From contig CAJJDO010000088.1 of the NCBI GenBank assembly GCA_905183005.1, forward strand, positions 310,001 to 374,000: 64,000 nt of DNA, in the 5' to 3' direction. Each line of letters opens with the position of its first letter. The stretch's first letter is position 1. Below are positions 34,201 to 45,358 of the stretch, piece after piece. The notes under the pieces are model-generated. The model was not told where the DNA came from. It did no database searches and worked only from the letters and a program-made list of their open reading frames with translations. A program made the translations under genes and the position numbers. The stretch is from Paramecium pentaurelia (lineage: Eukaryota > Ciliophora > Oligohymenophorea > Peniculida > Parameciidae).

Positions 34201-34787
34201 TTTGTCCTAATTATTAAGATTATTGTAATCTTATTTCTTTCAGTACAGATTATTATATAAATGGGTCTGAAAATTATGAAACCTTTTATAAAGAGACTTA
34301 TATTCCTTCGAGATAGTTTACTGTTATCTTCAATACTTTTGTAATGATGCAATTATTTAATTTTATAAATGCTAGAAGAATTAGAGATGAACTCAATATC
34401 TTTTAGGGTATATTAACTAATATTTTATTCCCTATTATTGTTTTTGGTATACTTACTTTAAAAATAATTATCGTTACTTTTGGAGGAATAGTATTCCACT
34501 GCTATTCATTTTATGGGCTTCGTATTGAATAGTGGTATTAACTAATAATTATATATAGGTTAATTTTTATTGCATTTGGTGTTGGAAGTTTAGTTGTAAG
34601 ATTAATACTAAGACTAATTCCAGATCCAAAACTTTAATTTCTTAGTAAATTAAATGAAAAGCATAAATTAAAAAATCTAATATCTCCATCAAATACTGTA
34701 AATAATTAAAATTATCAGATTTAATTTCTTAGTCCAGAATCAGAAATAGAAAACCTCAATAATCCAATTTAAGAACATCAAATATGA
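31278..34787 (+). CDS. PMCA-type Ca2+-ATPase, probably inactive (frameshift, altered catalytic motifs)
   Basis: ATG 31278, TGA 34785-34787, introns at 31598-31622, 31776-31798, 31997-32021, 33614-33642 and probably one near 31338-31372. Strong PMCA signatures: WIEGFAIFIAVFV, NDYQKERQF, VIVVAIPEGLPLAVTL, ACETMGGAYMVCSDK, KGASEIILEGC, TGDGTNDAPALKKADV, LWVNLIMDTFASLALATE. Three features point to loss of function. The phosphorylation site reads DKTETLT, not DKTGTLT (GAA at 32602-32604). The actuator loop reads KSAMKGET, not DESxxTGES/T. A one-base frameshift lies at about 32371-32383 after the third membrane helix; only a splice that deletes that helix would repair it. Otherwise the frame is long and clean, so the damage is recent or the gene is a regulatory pseudo-enzyme. 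Confidence 0.8.
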
Positions 34788-34851
34788 TTAAATTAATCAA
34801 TTATAAATTATAATCCTCTTAATTATTAAATATAATTCTAATTATAAAATT

Positions 34852-36071
34852 ATGATGTCAGAAGTGAATGAAAGAAAAATATTAACAATTACAAAGAATG
34901 ATAATGTTTTGGATTTAGTTAAGATAAAAGTTAGATTAGATGAACATTTTTATATATTCTCTCGTTTTATGATAAGCAGAATGTTAACATTATCAAGAAT
35001 AAAGAAATTGGATGCAATATAAATAGCTAAAGACATAAAAAAATAATTAATAGATAGGAATTCACTTGAGATTAGTTCAAATGAATTAGAAGCTATTATA
35101 TTTTAGACAATGAATAAATTTGGATATTAGAATAACATCTAAAAATATTAAATGGTTTCAAAGTACTAAATCAAAAAATCATAGTTTCTATCGACACAGA
35201 ACTCCTATGATTATTATCATTTTTGGTGCCCCAAGTATAGGAAAATCTCTATTAGCAAATAACTTAGCAGAAAGACTTAATATTTCTAATGTCTTATAAA
35301 CTGACATTGTGGAAATGGTCATGAGAAGTATAAATCCAGAATAATTCAATTATGATTAAAATGAAGATTTCATTACTAAATTTAAGAAAGTAACAGAATT
35401 AACATTAATTAAGAGAATTGCAGATTGATTAGAAGAGGTGTTTCAACAGATATTTCTAAATGTTTATCTGAAGGCAAAGCAGTAATTATTGAAGGTAGTG
35501 CAGCAATGCCAGAATATTATTTAGAAGCTATTGATAAATAAGATCCTTAAAATGATGAATAATAATTATAATTAATTACAAGTTTCACATAAAATGATAT
35601 TAAACTAAAGAAACCTTAAAGAAAGGATTTATTACTATTTAATTAATAGATAAAATTAAATACTTAATTTAAAATTATCTTTCCTTAACCTGATTAAGAT
35701 TTAGAAGATGATTAACAGATTTAAAAACATTTGAAATTATGTAAAGATTTAAATAAAATTGTATAATTATTTATTCAATTAGGATTAATCTCATTCAATG
35801 ATTTTAGGTTTCTTACCTATATTATCTAGAAATGATCATTTATATAATATAGAAAACAATACAAGTAAAAAGATACCAAAAGACTTAATTGAGGAAAAAC
35901 TTAATTAATATTAATCTATTTAAAATGAATTATTAAAATAAAGAAGTAAATGTATTTTATTACCTATTAATTTACATAATTTAGAAGAAACCTTGGTAAT
36001 AATTATTTAGATTATATTAGGATACTATGCATGATATTATATTATAAAAAATATTAGATCAATCAACTTGA
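34852..36071 (+). CDS. P-loop kinase resembling 2-phosphoglycerate kinase
   Basis: ATG 34852, TGA 36069-36071, introns 35163-35184, 35390-35415 (GAG end), 35761-35782 and 35996-36020, about 374 aa. An N-terminal ATP-cone-like region (LDLVKIKVRLDEHFYIFSRF, Ile/Leu/Asp pattern) is followed by IIIFGAPSIGKSLLANNLAERLNISNVLQTDIVEMVMRS. That is a Walker A motif (GxxxxGKS) and the TD(x)VR/E-type helix seen in 2-phosphoglycerate kinases and related small-molecule kinases, then GVSTDISKCLSEGKAVIIEGS. A substrate has not been shown for eukaryotic members. If the last intron is retained the protein ends at 36034 instead. Confidence 0.65.
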
Positions 36072-36136
36072 TTTTATGTGTGATTTTATATATCTATATC
36101 AAATAATAAAAAGTTATTTTATAAATAAATACGCAT

Positions 36137-38161
36137 TCATTCGAATTTAGAAACTGCTAAATCTTCCTAACTATCTTCTTGTTTTATTTATAATCCATTT
36201 ATTGAATTGAAACTATCATCAGTTATTTTGCTTTTAATTTCTGGAACATCAATTTACTCTTCTATATCATTTACAGTTTAATTTGGACTATAATTTTATT
36301 CTATTTATTAACTACTTAAGTAAAATTATTCATTTGTACTACCTTATTATGAAGATAATCTATTATTTTAAGATGATAATCCTAAGGGTCTAGTAAAAGT
36401 GCTTGAAAACTTTCCATATTTTGTTTAATATTCAGAATTATCACTTTCATAATATAAATCTTTCATTCCTTAACTAACTTATGAATATTTGTAACCTAAT
36501 TCATTATCATCAAATAATTCATGAGAAAAATGACTGCCATTTTAAAATTCTTAAGTATGTCTCAGAAAACTTTAAACAGCTTTTTTTTATAACTAAGTTT
36601 AAGTTGTATTTTTAGTTGAATTAGATTTTGAATATATTGGAGGTTTATTTATATTAACTTCTTCTATAACTTATAAACCAGTTGCTAATTTAATAGTTTT
36701 TTCAAGTAAACATTCATGAGAAAGCTACTTTGTAAGATTTCCACCAATTTATGTTAATTTTTTAGATCTATTTGATGAAATCTAAGATAATTATTCTTTT
36801 TAATTTGATCCTTATATTAAAATAGGTTAAGATTATAATTGCTATTATTATTATATACTTTTAGTTTCATATTATTTTTTCTGATTTATTAATTCTTTTT
36901 AATTTTGTTATAATACTTGTATTTTTTTTGAGTTTTTATTTTAAGACAAAGTAGTAGTTTTGGGTTTCGTACTTTAAATAGCATTTTTTGGTAATTCTTA
37001 AAAGTTTAAGTTTTTGTATTTGATGTAATTTTTTTTATGATCTGATTCAGTTTAAGGTAATTTCTCTTAAGAATTAGAAATAGTAGATAAACGTCTCTAT
37101 TATTAAGAACCCAATTAATTCTTTCTTAATTCTGTCTTCTCTGATTAAGCTCTTATACTATTAGGTAATAATTCTAATATTCTCTTCTCACATATCTTTT
37201 AAATTAAACATTATCCATCACTATTTTACTAAATTAGAATACTTAATGTTATTAGTTTGATTACCTTCATAGATTTTCTTTAATCTACAAAGAGAATGAA
37301 TACTTAACATTCTAAATTAATGTTCAGCTTCCTTAAAGAAGCTCTCAATATCAAATGATAGACTAATCCATTTATTTGTTAATATAAAAGCACTTGAGAT
37401 TTTTACTTCATCTGATTTTTTACTATATGTTTGCTATAAATTGGGACTTACTATTATCCTACAATACTTAATATGTATAAATTCAATAATTACTTCTTAT
37501 TTATTCTGAAGTTCTAGTATCAATTTTAGCTTTTCAATCAAATATATTTGAATGTATAATTTGGAACCTTTAATATATACATCATTAGAGTTATGGTAGG
37601 TGAATAAATTAGAAGGTCCGACTTTTAGAACAAAACCTCTATATGAATATTAATTTATACTTTTCATTGTTTTATCAAACATAACATTTTCACATTATTG
37701 AGACTTAAGATCTATATATAGAGAAGCAACATTACCTTTACAATCATATAAAATATTTTCTTGATTAATTTTTGGAAGGTGAGTCATAACTACAACTGTA
37801 AATATTATATTTATTTAATCATAAAACTAATAATCAAAAAAAGGATTAGCAACATTAGAATTTTTAATAGTTAACTAAAATCTTAAATAGTTAAAAATAA
37901 CACATTCAAAGTGATTTACATAGGTATTCCAATAATTTGATGATACTTCTATATTATATAAACTTAATTAGGAAAACTAGTAATTTTTTATATAATTTAA
38001 ATGTAAAAATCTATAATTAGTATTTATAGCATTGATTTATAATTTTTAATATAATTATGTAATAAAATCTTCATTTATACTTATACAATACTTAAGTATT
38101 TTTAGAAACCAACATTACAATTATTATTGGATGGAATAAATAATAGATTTTGGATATCCAT
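36137..38161 (-). CDS. CFAP20-domain protein with long disordered tail
   Basis: Minus strand, ATG at 38159-38161, stop 36137-36139, introns 38069-38091 (AAG end) and 37221-37242, about 659 aa. Residues 120-250 (YIQIYLIEKLKLILELQNK, CRIIVSPN, KISSAFILTNKWISLSFDIESFFKEAEH, RMLSIHSLCRLKKIYE) follow the pattern of the CFAP20/DUF667 fold. In that fold a WxxxxFDL helix and a final CRxRRIY strand are typical. CFAP20 is an inner-junction protein of ciliary doublet microtubules. The other 400 residues are Ser/Gln/Asn-rich and low complexity, as in CFAP20DC-like proteins. Assignment to the family is moderately sure; the precise paralogue is not. Confidence 0.6.
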
Positions 38162-38335
38162 TTATCAAATAAAATATTAAAAATAGAAGATAAACTTTTG
38201 ATTATTATTTATATGAAATAATGAATGTAGTTTATGATTTTTTTTTAAGTTCTACATTGCAATTTTAAAGAATTCTTCTTTTGTCTAAAATTGTTTTTGT
38301 TTATTAATAATTTTTATATTATAATTAACATAAAA

Positions 38336-39544
38336 ATGGATAACTCTGAAACAAAAGAAATCTAAGAAAAATAATTTATATGCATTGATCCAAAGTGTGA
38401 TTAATCAAATAGATTATTCAAATCAAAAAATGAAAATCATCCTCATAAATCTCATGATCATTAATTATACTCTGAATTCCAAAAATTAATTCGTGCACAA
38501 TTTCCATAATAGATTAGAGAATAAATAAATCAATAATTCAGCAAAGATGAATTAATCAAAGCAATCTAAACTAGATCAGTATAAATGCATGAGTCTGTCA
38601 AAAATTTTGAAGAAAATCTAATAAAGTATATGTAACTCATTATGAATCTTTAGAACTATCGAAGCCTATGATATTTTAGGTGCTGATAAAGTTTCTATTA
38701 ATCAAGCTTTAAGTTAATTAAATGAACAAAATCCTCCTTAACAACTTAATATTTAAGGATTAATGCATGTACTAAAATTCAATAAATTGGGTCCCTAAAA
38801 GGTTTTGGAAAAATGGAAAAGAGAAAATGAAATAATCCTTAAAGAACTTAGTACATAAGCAGATACAGCCTTAAAAACTTTAGGGAATGTAACAATTGCA
38901 AGTTATATGCATATTTAACATTTATAAAGTCCTTTGATTTTATAAAAGTAAATAATTAAACTATTAATAGAATGCACTTTGCTTGGAGTTAAAGTTATAA
39001 AGCAAGTTCGGTAACAATTAGAGAAGATGCAGCTTATGAAAAGGGAAATTCTATGGGATTAGTGTGTATTTAATAGATTTTGGAAAAAGATTAAGTTTAG
39101 AGTATTACAATAGATGTTAAAGAAAGAGCTGGAGTATTATTCAATATTAATATATAGAATCTTTATATAGGAGTTGTAGATATGAATGAAAGAAAATAAA
39201 GAGGTAGAAAGGCTTTCAGTTTCCATGATTGGAATGAATCAGGACATGGGTTATATTTAATATATCATGGTGGATGTATAAGAATATTTAAAAAAATTAG
39301 ATGTTTTTAGTTCAAATGATTAATCTATAAATACTAAGAAAGCAGGCTTTACATTTGATTAAAATGACAAGATCATCCTTACCTGGAATGGTCCTGAACA
39401 TTCTGTCACTATTCTTAAAGTTGGAAGTAGTAATGTAATAATCAAAATGGATTATAATAGTAATTTACTTTTAAAGTCAATCCTGATGGACAATACCATT
39501 TTGCAGCAGGTTTGTTCAAATGTGAAATAAGATTGATTGAATGA
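38336..39544 (+). CDS. Zinc-finger (B-box-like) and SPRY-like domain protein
   Basis: ATG 38336, TGA 39542-39544, introns 38626-38653, 38948-38970, 39276-39300 and 39435-39460, about 368 aa. Residues 15-42 (CIDPKC...HPHKSHDH) form a His/Cys-rich finger. A helical region follows, then a beta-rich domain starting MHFAWSQSYKASSVTIREDAAYEKGNS and running through ITIDVKERAGVLFNIN and FTFDQNDKIILTWNG to VNPDGQYHFAAGLF, a SPRY-like sandwich common in Paramecium. Likely a TRIM-like ubiquitin-ligase scaffold or protein-binding adaptor. All four introns end TAG. Confidence 0.65.
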
Positions 39545-39681
39545 TCCATTATTTTCTAATGATTAAATAAATATGAAAGAATATTTTTTTTTATAAATTC
39601 TATCCAAAAATTGTTATGTCTTTATTTATTAAAGAATTTTTTTTAATTTAAATTCAATCCTTATATTTGATAATATAATTT

Positions 39682-40092
39682 ATGAAATCTAAAGGTAAAT
39701 CAAATAAGAGTAAACAATAATAAGTTGACTTTTATACTAAAAAGGATATACTTTAAAGAATTAAAGTAACTGAAGATATTACAGAAATACTTGAATATAC
39801 TACTAATTAAGATAATGAAATTAGACTTGCTGCAACATCTCAATTATGTCCATGTAAAGTTTAAGAAGATGTTCCTGAATTTTGGGATAGAGTTTTTGAA
39901 TTAGCAGATGATCTTGATGCTAAAATAAGAGCAAGAGTTTTACATATTATTTGTGATGGATCACCTAATAGATTGTAAAATGAAGTGATGGATGCTCTTT
40001 ATAAATTTAATAGAGATTCTGATTAGGAAATAAGAAGATAAGCACATAAAGTAATTGCAAAAGCATAAAAAGGTACTTGGAATGTTTTATGA
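39682..40092 (+). CDS. Small HEAT-like repeat protein
   Basis: ATG 39682, TGA 40090-40092, 136 aa, no intron. It consists of helical pairs: TEILEYTTNQDNEIRLAATSQLCPCKV, FWDRVFELADDLDAKIRARVLHIICDG, NEVMDALYKFNRDSDQEIRRQAHKVIAKA. This is the pattern of HEAT/PBS-lyase-like repeats (D-x-x-[IV]-R-x-x-A). Lys/Gln-rich start, no signal peptide. It is probably a soluble adaptor; function unknown. The next gene converges on it with 26 bp between stops. Confidence 0.7.
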
Positions 40093-40118
40093 ATACTAAA
40101 AATTTAAATTTATAAAAA

Positions 40119-41105
40119 TCAAAATTAATTATATTATTTGCTTATAGTTCTTTATGTATCTTCAAATACTTTGCAATTATTATTTGAATACTCCTTTCTT
40201 TTTGTATTAGAATGATATTAATGTTCATAAGAATTATCATTTTCTTATTCTTGTTCATTATTTTCAATTTTAAATTATTATTATGGATAATTTATTGATA
40301 ATCTATTTGATTGATAAAGACTCTTATTATAATATGGTTCAATAGGTTAAATAGTCAATGCTCTATTCATTTTCTTTATAGGATTTATTTTAGTTGATGG
40401 AAATAATGCTTCTTCTAAAGACTATTATGTAATTTTTTATGTTTCATAATATTATTAATTTATTTATTGATTAATCTTTGAACCTTCAAGTAATTTATCT
40501 ATTTAAGATTATTATTTTATATTAATTTGTTTTAATTCTTTATTTTCATTTTAAAATTGAATCAAATCTCCATGTAATTAATTTAATATTCCACCATTAT
40601 TTATTGAATTTGATTAGATTTATAATTTCTCAATTTCTTGTTTCAATCTTTCAACCTCTTAACATTTAATCTCAAAGCGGTGATTTAAATCTAATCTTAT
40701 TAATTTTTCTTCCTTTAATTCTTTATGTGTTTTTATAAGATCATTTTCTAATTCAATAATTTATTGTTCTTTAAGTTGTTTATATTAATGAAATTTTTAT
40801 TTTTCTAATCGTAATTCTTCCTCTTTTCCTTATTCATCTAATGTACTCAATTGATTTAATTAATTTCCGCCTCTCTACAATTTCTCTATTTCTTTTTGTA
40901 AATGCTAAATCTCTAAATTAGCCATCTTTTAAGCTTCTGACATTCTATCTAATTCTTAAATAAGAATATTTATTCTCTGTAAACAACCCTTATGTTTTTA
41001 ATCAGTAAGCAATGAATCAGTTCTAGGAACATTTAATGTGTTCCCTTAGGATTTAATTCTATCTTTTTCGATTATAGAGCCTCTTTAAGAATATAAATTA
41101 AACAT
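40119..41105 (-). CDS. Coiled-coil protein
   Basis: Minus strand, ATG at 41103-41105, stop 40119-40121, 328 aa, no intron. Coiled coil between about residues 40 and 200 (LQRINILIQELDRMSEAQKMANLEIQHLQKEIEKL, and IELENDLIKTHKELKEEKLIRLDLNHRF), followed by a polar tail with KINPIKKMNRALTIQPIEPYYNKS. No domain recognised. Start chosen as the first Met giving the unbroken frame. Confidence 0.75.
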
Positions 41106-41418
41106 AAATAAATTTAATTTCTAAATAAGTATACTATTTATTAATTAGTAGTATATAATAATATTTAAATTTATAAGAAAATCAATTTTATTCTGATTGA
41201 TTATTCAAAAATATTCACATATTTTTAATAATATCTTATTTAATCTTCCTAAATAGCTTATACTTTGGATAATTGTTTATTAAATAAAGTAATTTTAAAG
41301 TCTTTACTATTTTGACCTTATTATATAAAGTCTATAGATAATATATATATTTTAGTTAAGTGGATTATATATATTTATGTAATATCAAATTTTAATTATT
41401 TTATTAATTGTTTTTAAT
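41106..41418. other. Intergenic AT-rich DNA
   Basis: 313 bp between divergent genes (coiled-coil protein and VPS29). No ORF of note; the T-rich block around 41320-41410 presumably holds promoters and 5' UTRs. Confidence 0.5.
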
Positions 41419-42066
41419 ATGGCTGAAGAGTACGATGAAGAATTTGGAGAGGTGCAATATTATAAAAAATAGGTAGCTTGGATTAGTGATTGGTGATTTA
41501 AACATCCCATCAAGGGCTTCTGATTTACCTCCTCAATTTAAGGATCTTTTAGTTCCTAATAAAGTCTAATATGTATTTTGCACAGGAAATGTTGGGAATA
41601 GAGAAACTACAGATTGGTTGAAGACATTATCTGGAAATACTCATTTTGTAAAAGGTGATTTCGATGAAGCAAAAGATATTCCTGAAACAAAAATCATATA
41701 GATTGGCTCATGGAAATTGGCTTTAGTACATGGTCATCAAGTAAAAATGAAAATTAATATAATAGATAGTTCCTGCTGGAGATGATGAGTCTTTATATGC
41801 ATTTTTGAAAGAGATGGAAGCTGATGTGCTCATTACAGGTTATACAGGTGTTGCTAAAGTATCAGCTGTAGAGAAAAAATATATTATTAATCCTGGATCT
41901 GTTACTGGAGGTTTTAATGGATAATAAACGTAATTGTAATTGATTATTTAGATCTATTCCATCCTTCTTAATATTGGAATTTAAAAAGGAAAAAATTTAA
42001 GTTTTTATCTACACTCTAGATGGAGAAGTTAAAATAGATAAACAAGAATTGCCATTATAGAAATGA
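41419..42066 (+). CDS. VPS29: Retromer subunit VPS29
   Basis: ATG 41419, TGA 42064-42066, introns 41452-41476 (GTG start), 41741-41765 and 41930-41951, 191 aa. After a 12-residue acidic extension (MAEEYDEEFGEV) the sequence aligns along VPS29: LVIGDLNIPSRASDLPPQFKDLLVP, TGNVGNRETTDWLKTLSG, HFVKGDFDEA, ALVHGHQIVP, YIINPGSVTGGFNG, IPSFLILEF. VPS29 sits in the retromer complex with VPS35 and VPS26 and recycles receptors from endosomes. It has a metallophosphoesterase fold. Here the usual GHTH metal motif reads GYTG, so two of the metal-site His are gone, in line with a purely structural role. Confidence 0.95.
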
Positions 42067-42084
42067 ATAAAATAAAATTTAGTA

Positions 42085-42408
42085 TCATTAATATTGTTAT
42101 GAAAGCCAATAATCTTGCCCTTTAAAAATGCAAGCTCTCTCTCTTAAGACATCTAAGGCATCCCAAAAATCTTAGTCAGCAATATCAGGATTTCTAGATT
42201 CAAATTCATACTAGGATTGTCTATAATAAAAAATTTTGTCTTGTGAATTTTCTAATTACTACTACCAATTTTAAAATAGTCTCTAAATTTCCTTTTATTT
42301 GATTCTGTATTATTTAAAATAATTATAAATAGCTAAAGGCATCCCAAATATTAACATGATTATGATAAGGTAGAATACCAAACTAAGGCCTTTTTCATTT
42401 GAGATCAT
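42085..42408 (-). CDS. Small single-pass membrane protein
   Basis: Minus strand, ATG at 42406-42408, stop 42085-42087, 107 aa, no intron. One membrane helix at residues 8-29 (LSLVFYLIIIMLIFGMPLAIY), then a Gln-rich charged helix and a C-terminus rich in Asp/Trp (DIADQDFWDALDVLRERACIFKGQDYWLS). Unknown function. Converges on VPS29 with 18 bp between stops. Too short for a standard ORF scan, but the frame, TM helix and compact spacing support it. Confidence 0.6.
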
Positions 42409-42676
42409 AAAACAATAAAAATTATTAATATATTTATGCAATTTAATAATAACACTTTGATGTATAGAGATATTGTGCTATTATAAATTAGAAGAAAAGA
42501 ATCAGAAATATTATCAAATTTAAATAAAATTATTTGGAATTAGTACTCTCTTTGTTTATTTGATAAGAATTATTGATAAGAATTAAATAAAAATAAATTA
42601 ATAATTAGAATTTTGATATAACTCCCAAGGTTTCTGATAAAAAAATGAAATATAATAATTAAAATTTAATAAGAAT

Positions 42677-43535
42677 TCAGCATTAATTATTATTATCCAC
42701 AAAAATAGCTTCACCTTTAGCAATTATCGTAAGAGCTTTAATAAAGAACTTTTTATCTATAAGTACTAATTCTGCATTCAAATCAGTCTTAGATTATAAT
42801 TTATTTTAAAGTATTGCATTATTTAATCTATTTAATCTTAAAAATAAATTGTCTAATTTAAGATTTATTCTTCCTGGTTATTCAGTTTCAAAATATTTCC
42901 CTCTACATTCTGTTATAATTTCACCACATTATATTGTGGATTTTGAATATACTTTTCCATCAATTATTTATAATTTTAGCATATCAGAATCACAAATGAT
43001 ATAATGTTCTGGAATAGGTTTTTATTTTTGCTATTCCCAATAATCAAAAAAGTTTTCTCCTTTATATGCCTTCATTTGATCATAAAATGATTTCCAATAA
43101 GAAAATGAATAATCAAAAAATAACTCTTCACCTGCCTTAACATTCTTTGATGCCACCAAAAATGCTTTATCATTTTTTATTGATAATTCAACATTATGTT
43201 TTAAATGTTCATGAATAGGAAAAACACCGAAATTTAAGCTTTACTCTTCCATAGGTGTTAAAAGACCAAATCTTACAATATCATTAAATCTAGATGATAA
43301 TGAACGACCAATAACTGAATATTTTTCATTTATTTAAAGCATTCTATCTTCAAGCATAAAACATTATGCCCAAGAGTATTTTGCATTAATTACTAATATA
43401 TTAATGTAATTTACTTTTTCCTCTATATTCTACTAGAATTTATCCTTTTGTAAGATCATTTTTTGCAAATACACCTAATCCAGAATTTGGTATTGTAGAT
43501 GGTTTAGTAAATAATTACAAATAATCACTTTTCAT
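42677..43535 (-). CDS. SET-domain protein with a second SET-like half
   Basis: Minus strand, ATG at 43533-43535, stop 42677-42679, one intron (43393-43414), 278 aa. The first half reads as a SET domain: GLGVFAKNDLTKGQILVEYRGK, LSSRFNDIVRF, and KAGEELFFDYSFSYW (the GEEL-DY end motif). SET domains transfer methyl groups to lysines. The cofactor motif NHSC is not recognisable (the region reads HEHLKHNVELSI). The second half repeats the plan (KSTIQCGEIITECRGKYF, LNNA, KALTIIAKGEAIFVDN) without the catalytic Tyr. It is either a divergent methyltransferase or an inactive relative. Confidence 0.7.
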
Positions 43536-43587
43536 TATTTTAATATATGATAATTATGAGAGTAATGTTATTAAAAAGTAATAAAAA

Positions 43588-44391
43588 TCAAAAATATTAA
43601 TAATCCGCAAAAACCATAAATGACAATCTTTAGTCTTGTTTTTTATGTTTTAATTACTAAAGTTTAGTAAAAAGACTAAAATTCAATTTATTAGTTTAAT
43701 TCCTAAAAATAACACTACTCTATTTTTTTTTTGTTGAATTTGCTCTTTGAAAACTATTTGCTCTTGAAGATTTATTTTAATTATTAAAATCTTCAGAGCA
43801 TTTATTTTCTTAAAGTTAATTTTCATTAATTGAACAATTATGAAAGTTATTAACATCCATCAATTGAAGTGAAGCTCTTTTTTTACCTTAAACTTTAGAT
43901 TTAGAGAGATTGGTTTAATTAAAATCTTAATTTCTTTCAGCAGACTAAGCACAAGATTTCAGTTCTGTTTAATATAGTTTTTTTAATCTTTAATATGAAT
44001 TCTAAGAGTTATGAGAACAGATTAGACTCTTTGATAAACAAACTTATTCAACTTCACCAGAGATTCTATCACTTAAAGAATTTTATTTTGATCTGTCACT
44101 AATATAAGACTTAAGTCTGTTTATTCTTGAATATAAACTTAATCTTGTCTTGTATTCATCCTCAATTTTATTTTACTTTGATAATTAATTATTATCTTAT
44201 CCTAGTTCATCTGAGTCCCTAAAAGTTTCAGCCATTGTTTATCTTCTAGATACTCTCAAGTTGGAATTGAAAAATTATGTTTTTTTAATCATTTCTTTCT
44301 CAAATGTTTCAGTCATATCATAACATCTAGGATATACATAAGGTTTTAGACTCATTTTCCTTTTTTATAATTTACCTTTACTAGAGTTCAT
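43588..44391 (-). CDS. Basic, disordered protein of unknown function
   Basis: Minus strand, ATG at 44389-44391, stop 43588-43590, 267 aa, no intron. Rich in Ser, Lys, Arg and Gln (RISGEVEQVCLSKSLICSH, KKRASLQLMDVNNF, SRANSFQRANSTKKK). No domain seen. The frame stays open to TGA. Its stop lies 52 bp from the start of the SET gene on the same strand. The basic character suggests a nuclear or cytoskeletal protein, but that is a guess. Confidence 0.55.
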
Positions 44392-44579
44392 TTATATTAA
44401 TTGATCTCAATTATAATAAAATTTATATTAACAATAATTTTATATATATGAGTAATCAAACAGCAAAATTTTAAGTTATCAAAGATGTTTAAAATAGATT
44501 AAACAAAATATTCATAAGAAATAAAAACAATATTAAAAGCAGAAATTACAATTGTATAAAATACGTATATGATTAGAAA

Positions 44580-45065
44580 TCATTATTCAATTTCTTTAAG
44601 TATTTTGTCTCCTTCATCTAAAGCTCTTTTCATGTTCTCCTTAAATTATTTAAGAAAGGTTTTAAAACTCTAAATTACAGATTGAAATTATGACTATCCC
44701 CTTTTTGTCTTTGCTTTGAATTGTTTCTATATCTTTAATACTTCAGATATTTATTATTTATGTTTTTTAGCTGCTGTAAATTTTTTCTTGATCTTCTTCA
44801 TTATAGTATTTGCTTTAGCCATTTTTGCTTTTGAAGATCCAATCATAATAATATCTGGACTTGAATCAGATTTTCTTTCTTCTGTAATTTGTATATTTGA
44901 GTTTGGAGCCTTTTTTTTTTATTTGGGCGGTCTTCCTCTTTTTATTTTTGTACAAACACTAGTTTAAGGTTAACTTATAAGTTGTTTTTTATTTTCTGTA
45001 TAATCATTATCACTATCAATATTTGATGATGTTAGTAGATCTATCTCTAGGTCTTCAGATATCAT
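44580..45065 (-). CDS. AT-hook protein, probably nuclear
   Basis: Minus strand, ATG at 45063-45065, stop 44580-44582, 161 aa, no intron. An acidic N-terminus (ISEDLEIDLLTSSNIDSDNDY) is followed by KRGRPPKQKKK, a classical AT-hook that binds the minor groove of A/T-rich DNA. Then come KSDSSPDIIMIGSS and a Lys-rich helical tail (MKKIKKKFTAAKKHK). The protein should bind chromatin in this very AT-rich genome. A single hook only, so binding would be weak unless it is part of a complex. Confidence 0.7.
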
Positions 45066-45358
45066 ATATTAATAAATTGGTTATAATACTAATATTGTAT
45101 TTAAAGTAGAAAGACAAAAAAGCCTGTAAAAAAATTGGTTAATTATAATTATTAGCAAATGATGTGTTCAATACTCTTATTAAATATATATATAAACTAA
45201 ATTGCACATTCAATTTATCTATAAACATATTATCAATACAAGATTATATATACTTATACTTCTTATTAATAACTATAGATTTTTCTTAATGGAACAATTA
45301 TTGATATATTTTAAATTTAAAGTGTTCATTTTAGTTGAATTTATAATAAAAAATTCAA

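Noticed and set aside
44716..44967. Plus-strand hydrophobic ORF (83 aa, looks membrane-like)
   Set aside because: Antisense shadow of the AT-hook gene; the Lys/Gly/Arg codons of the minus strand read as Phe/Ile on the plus strand.
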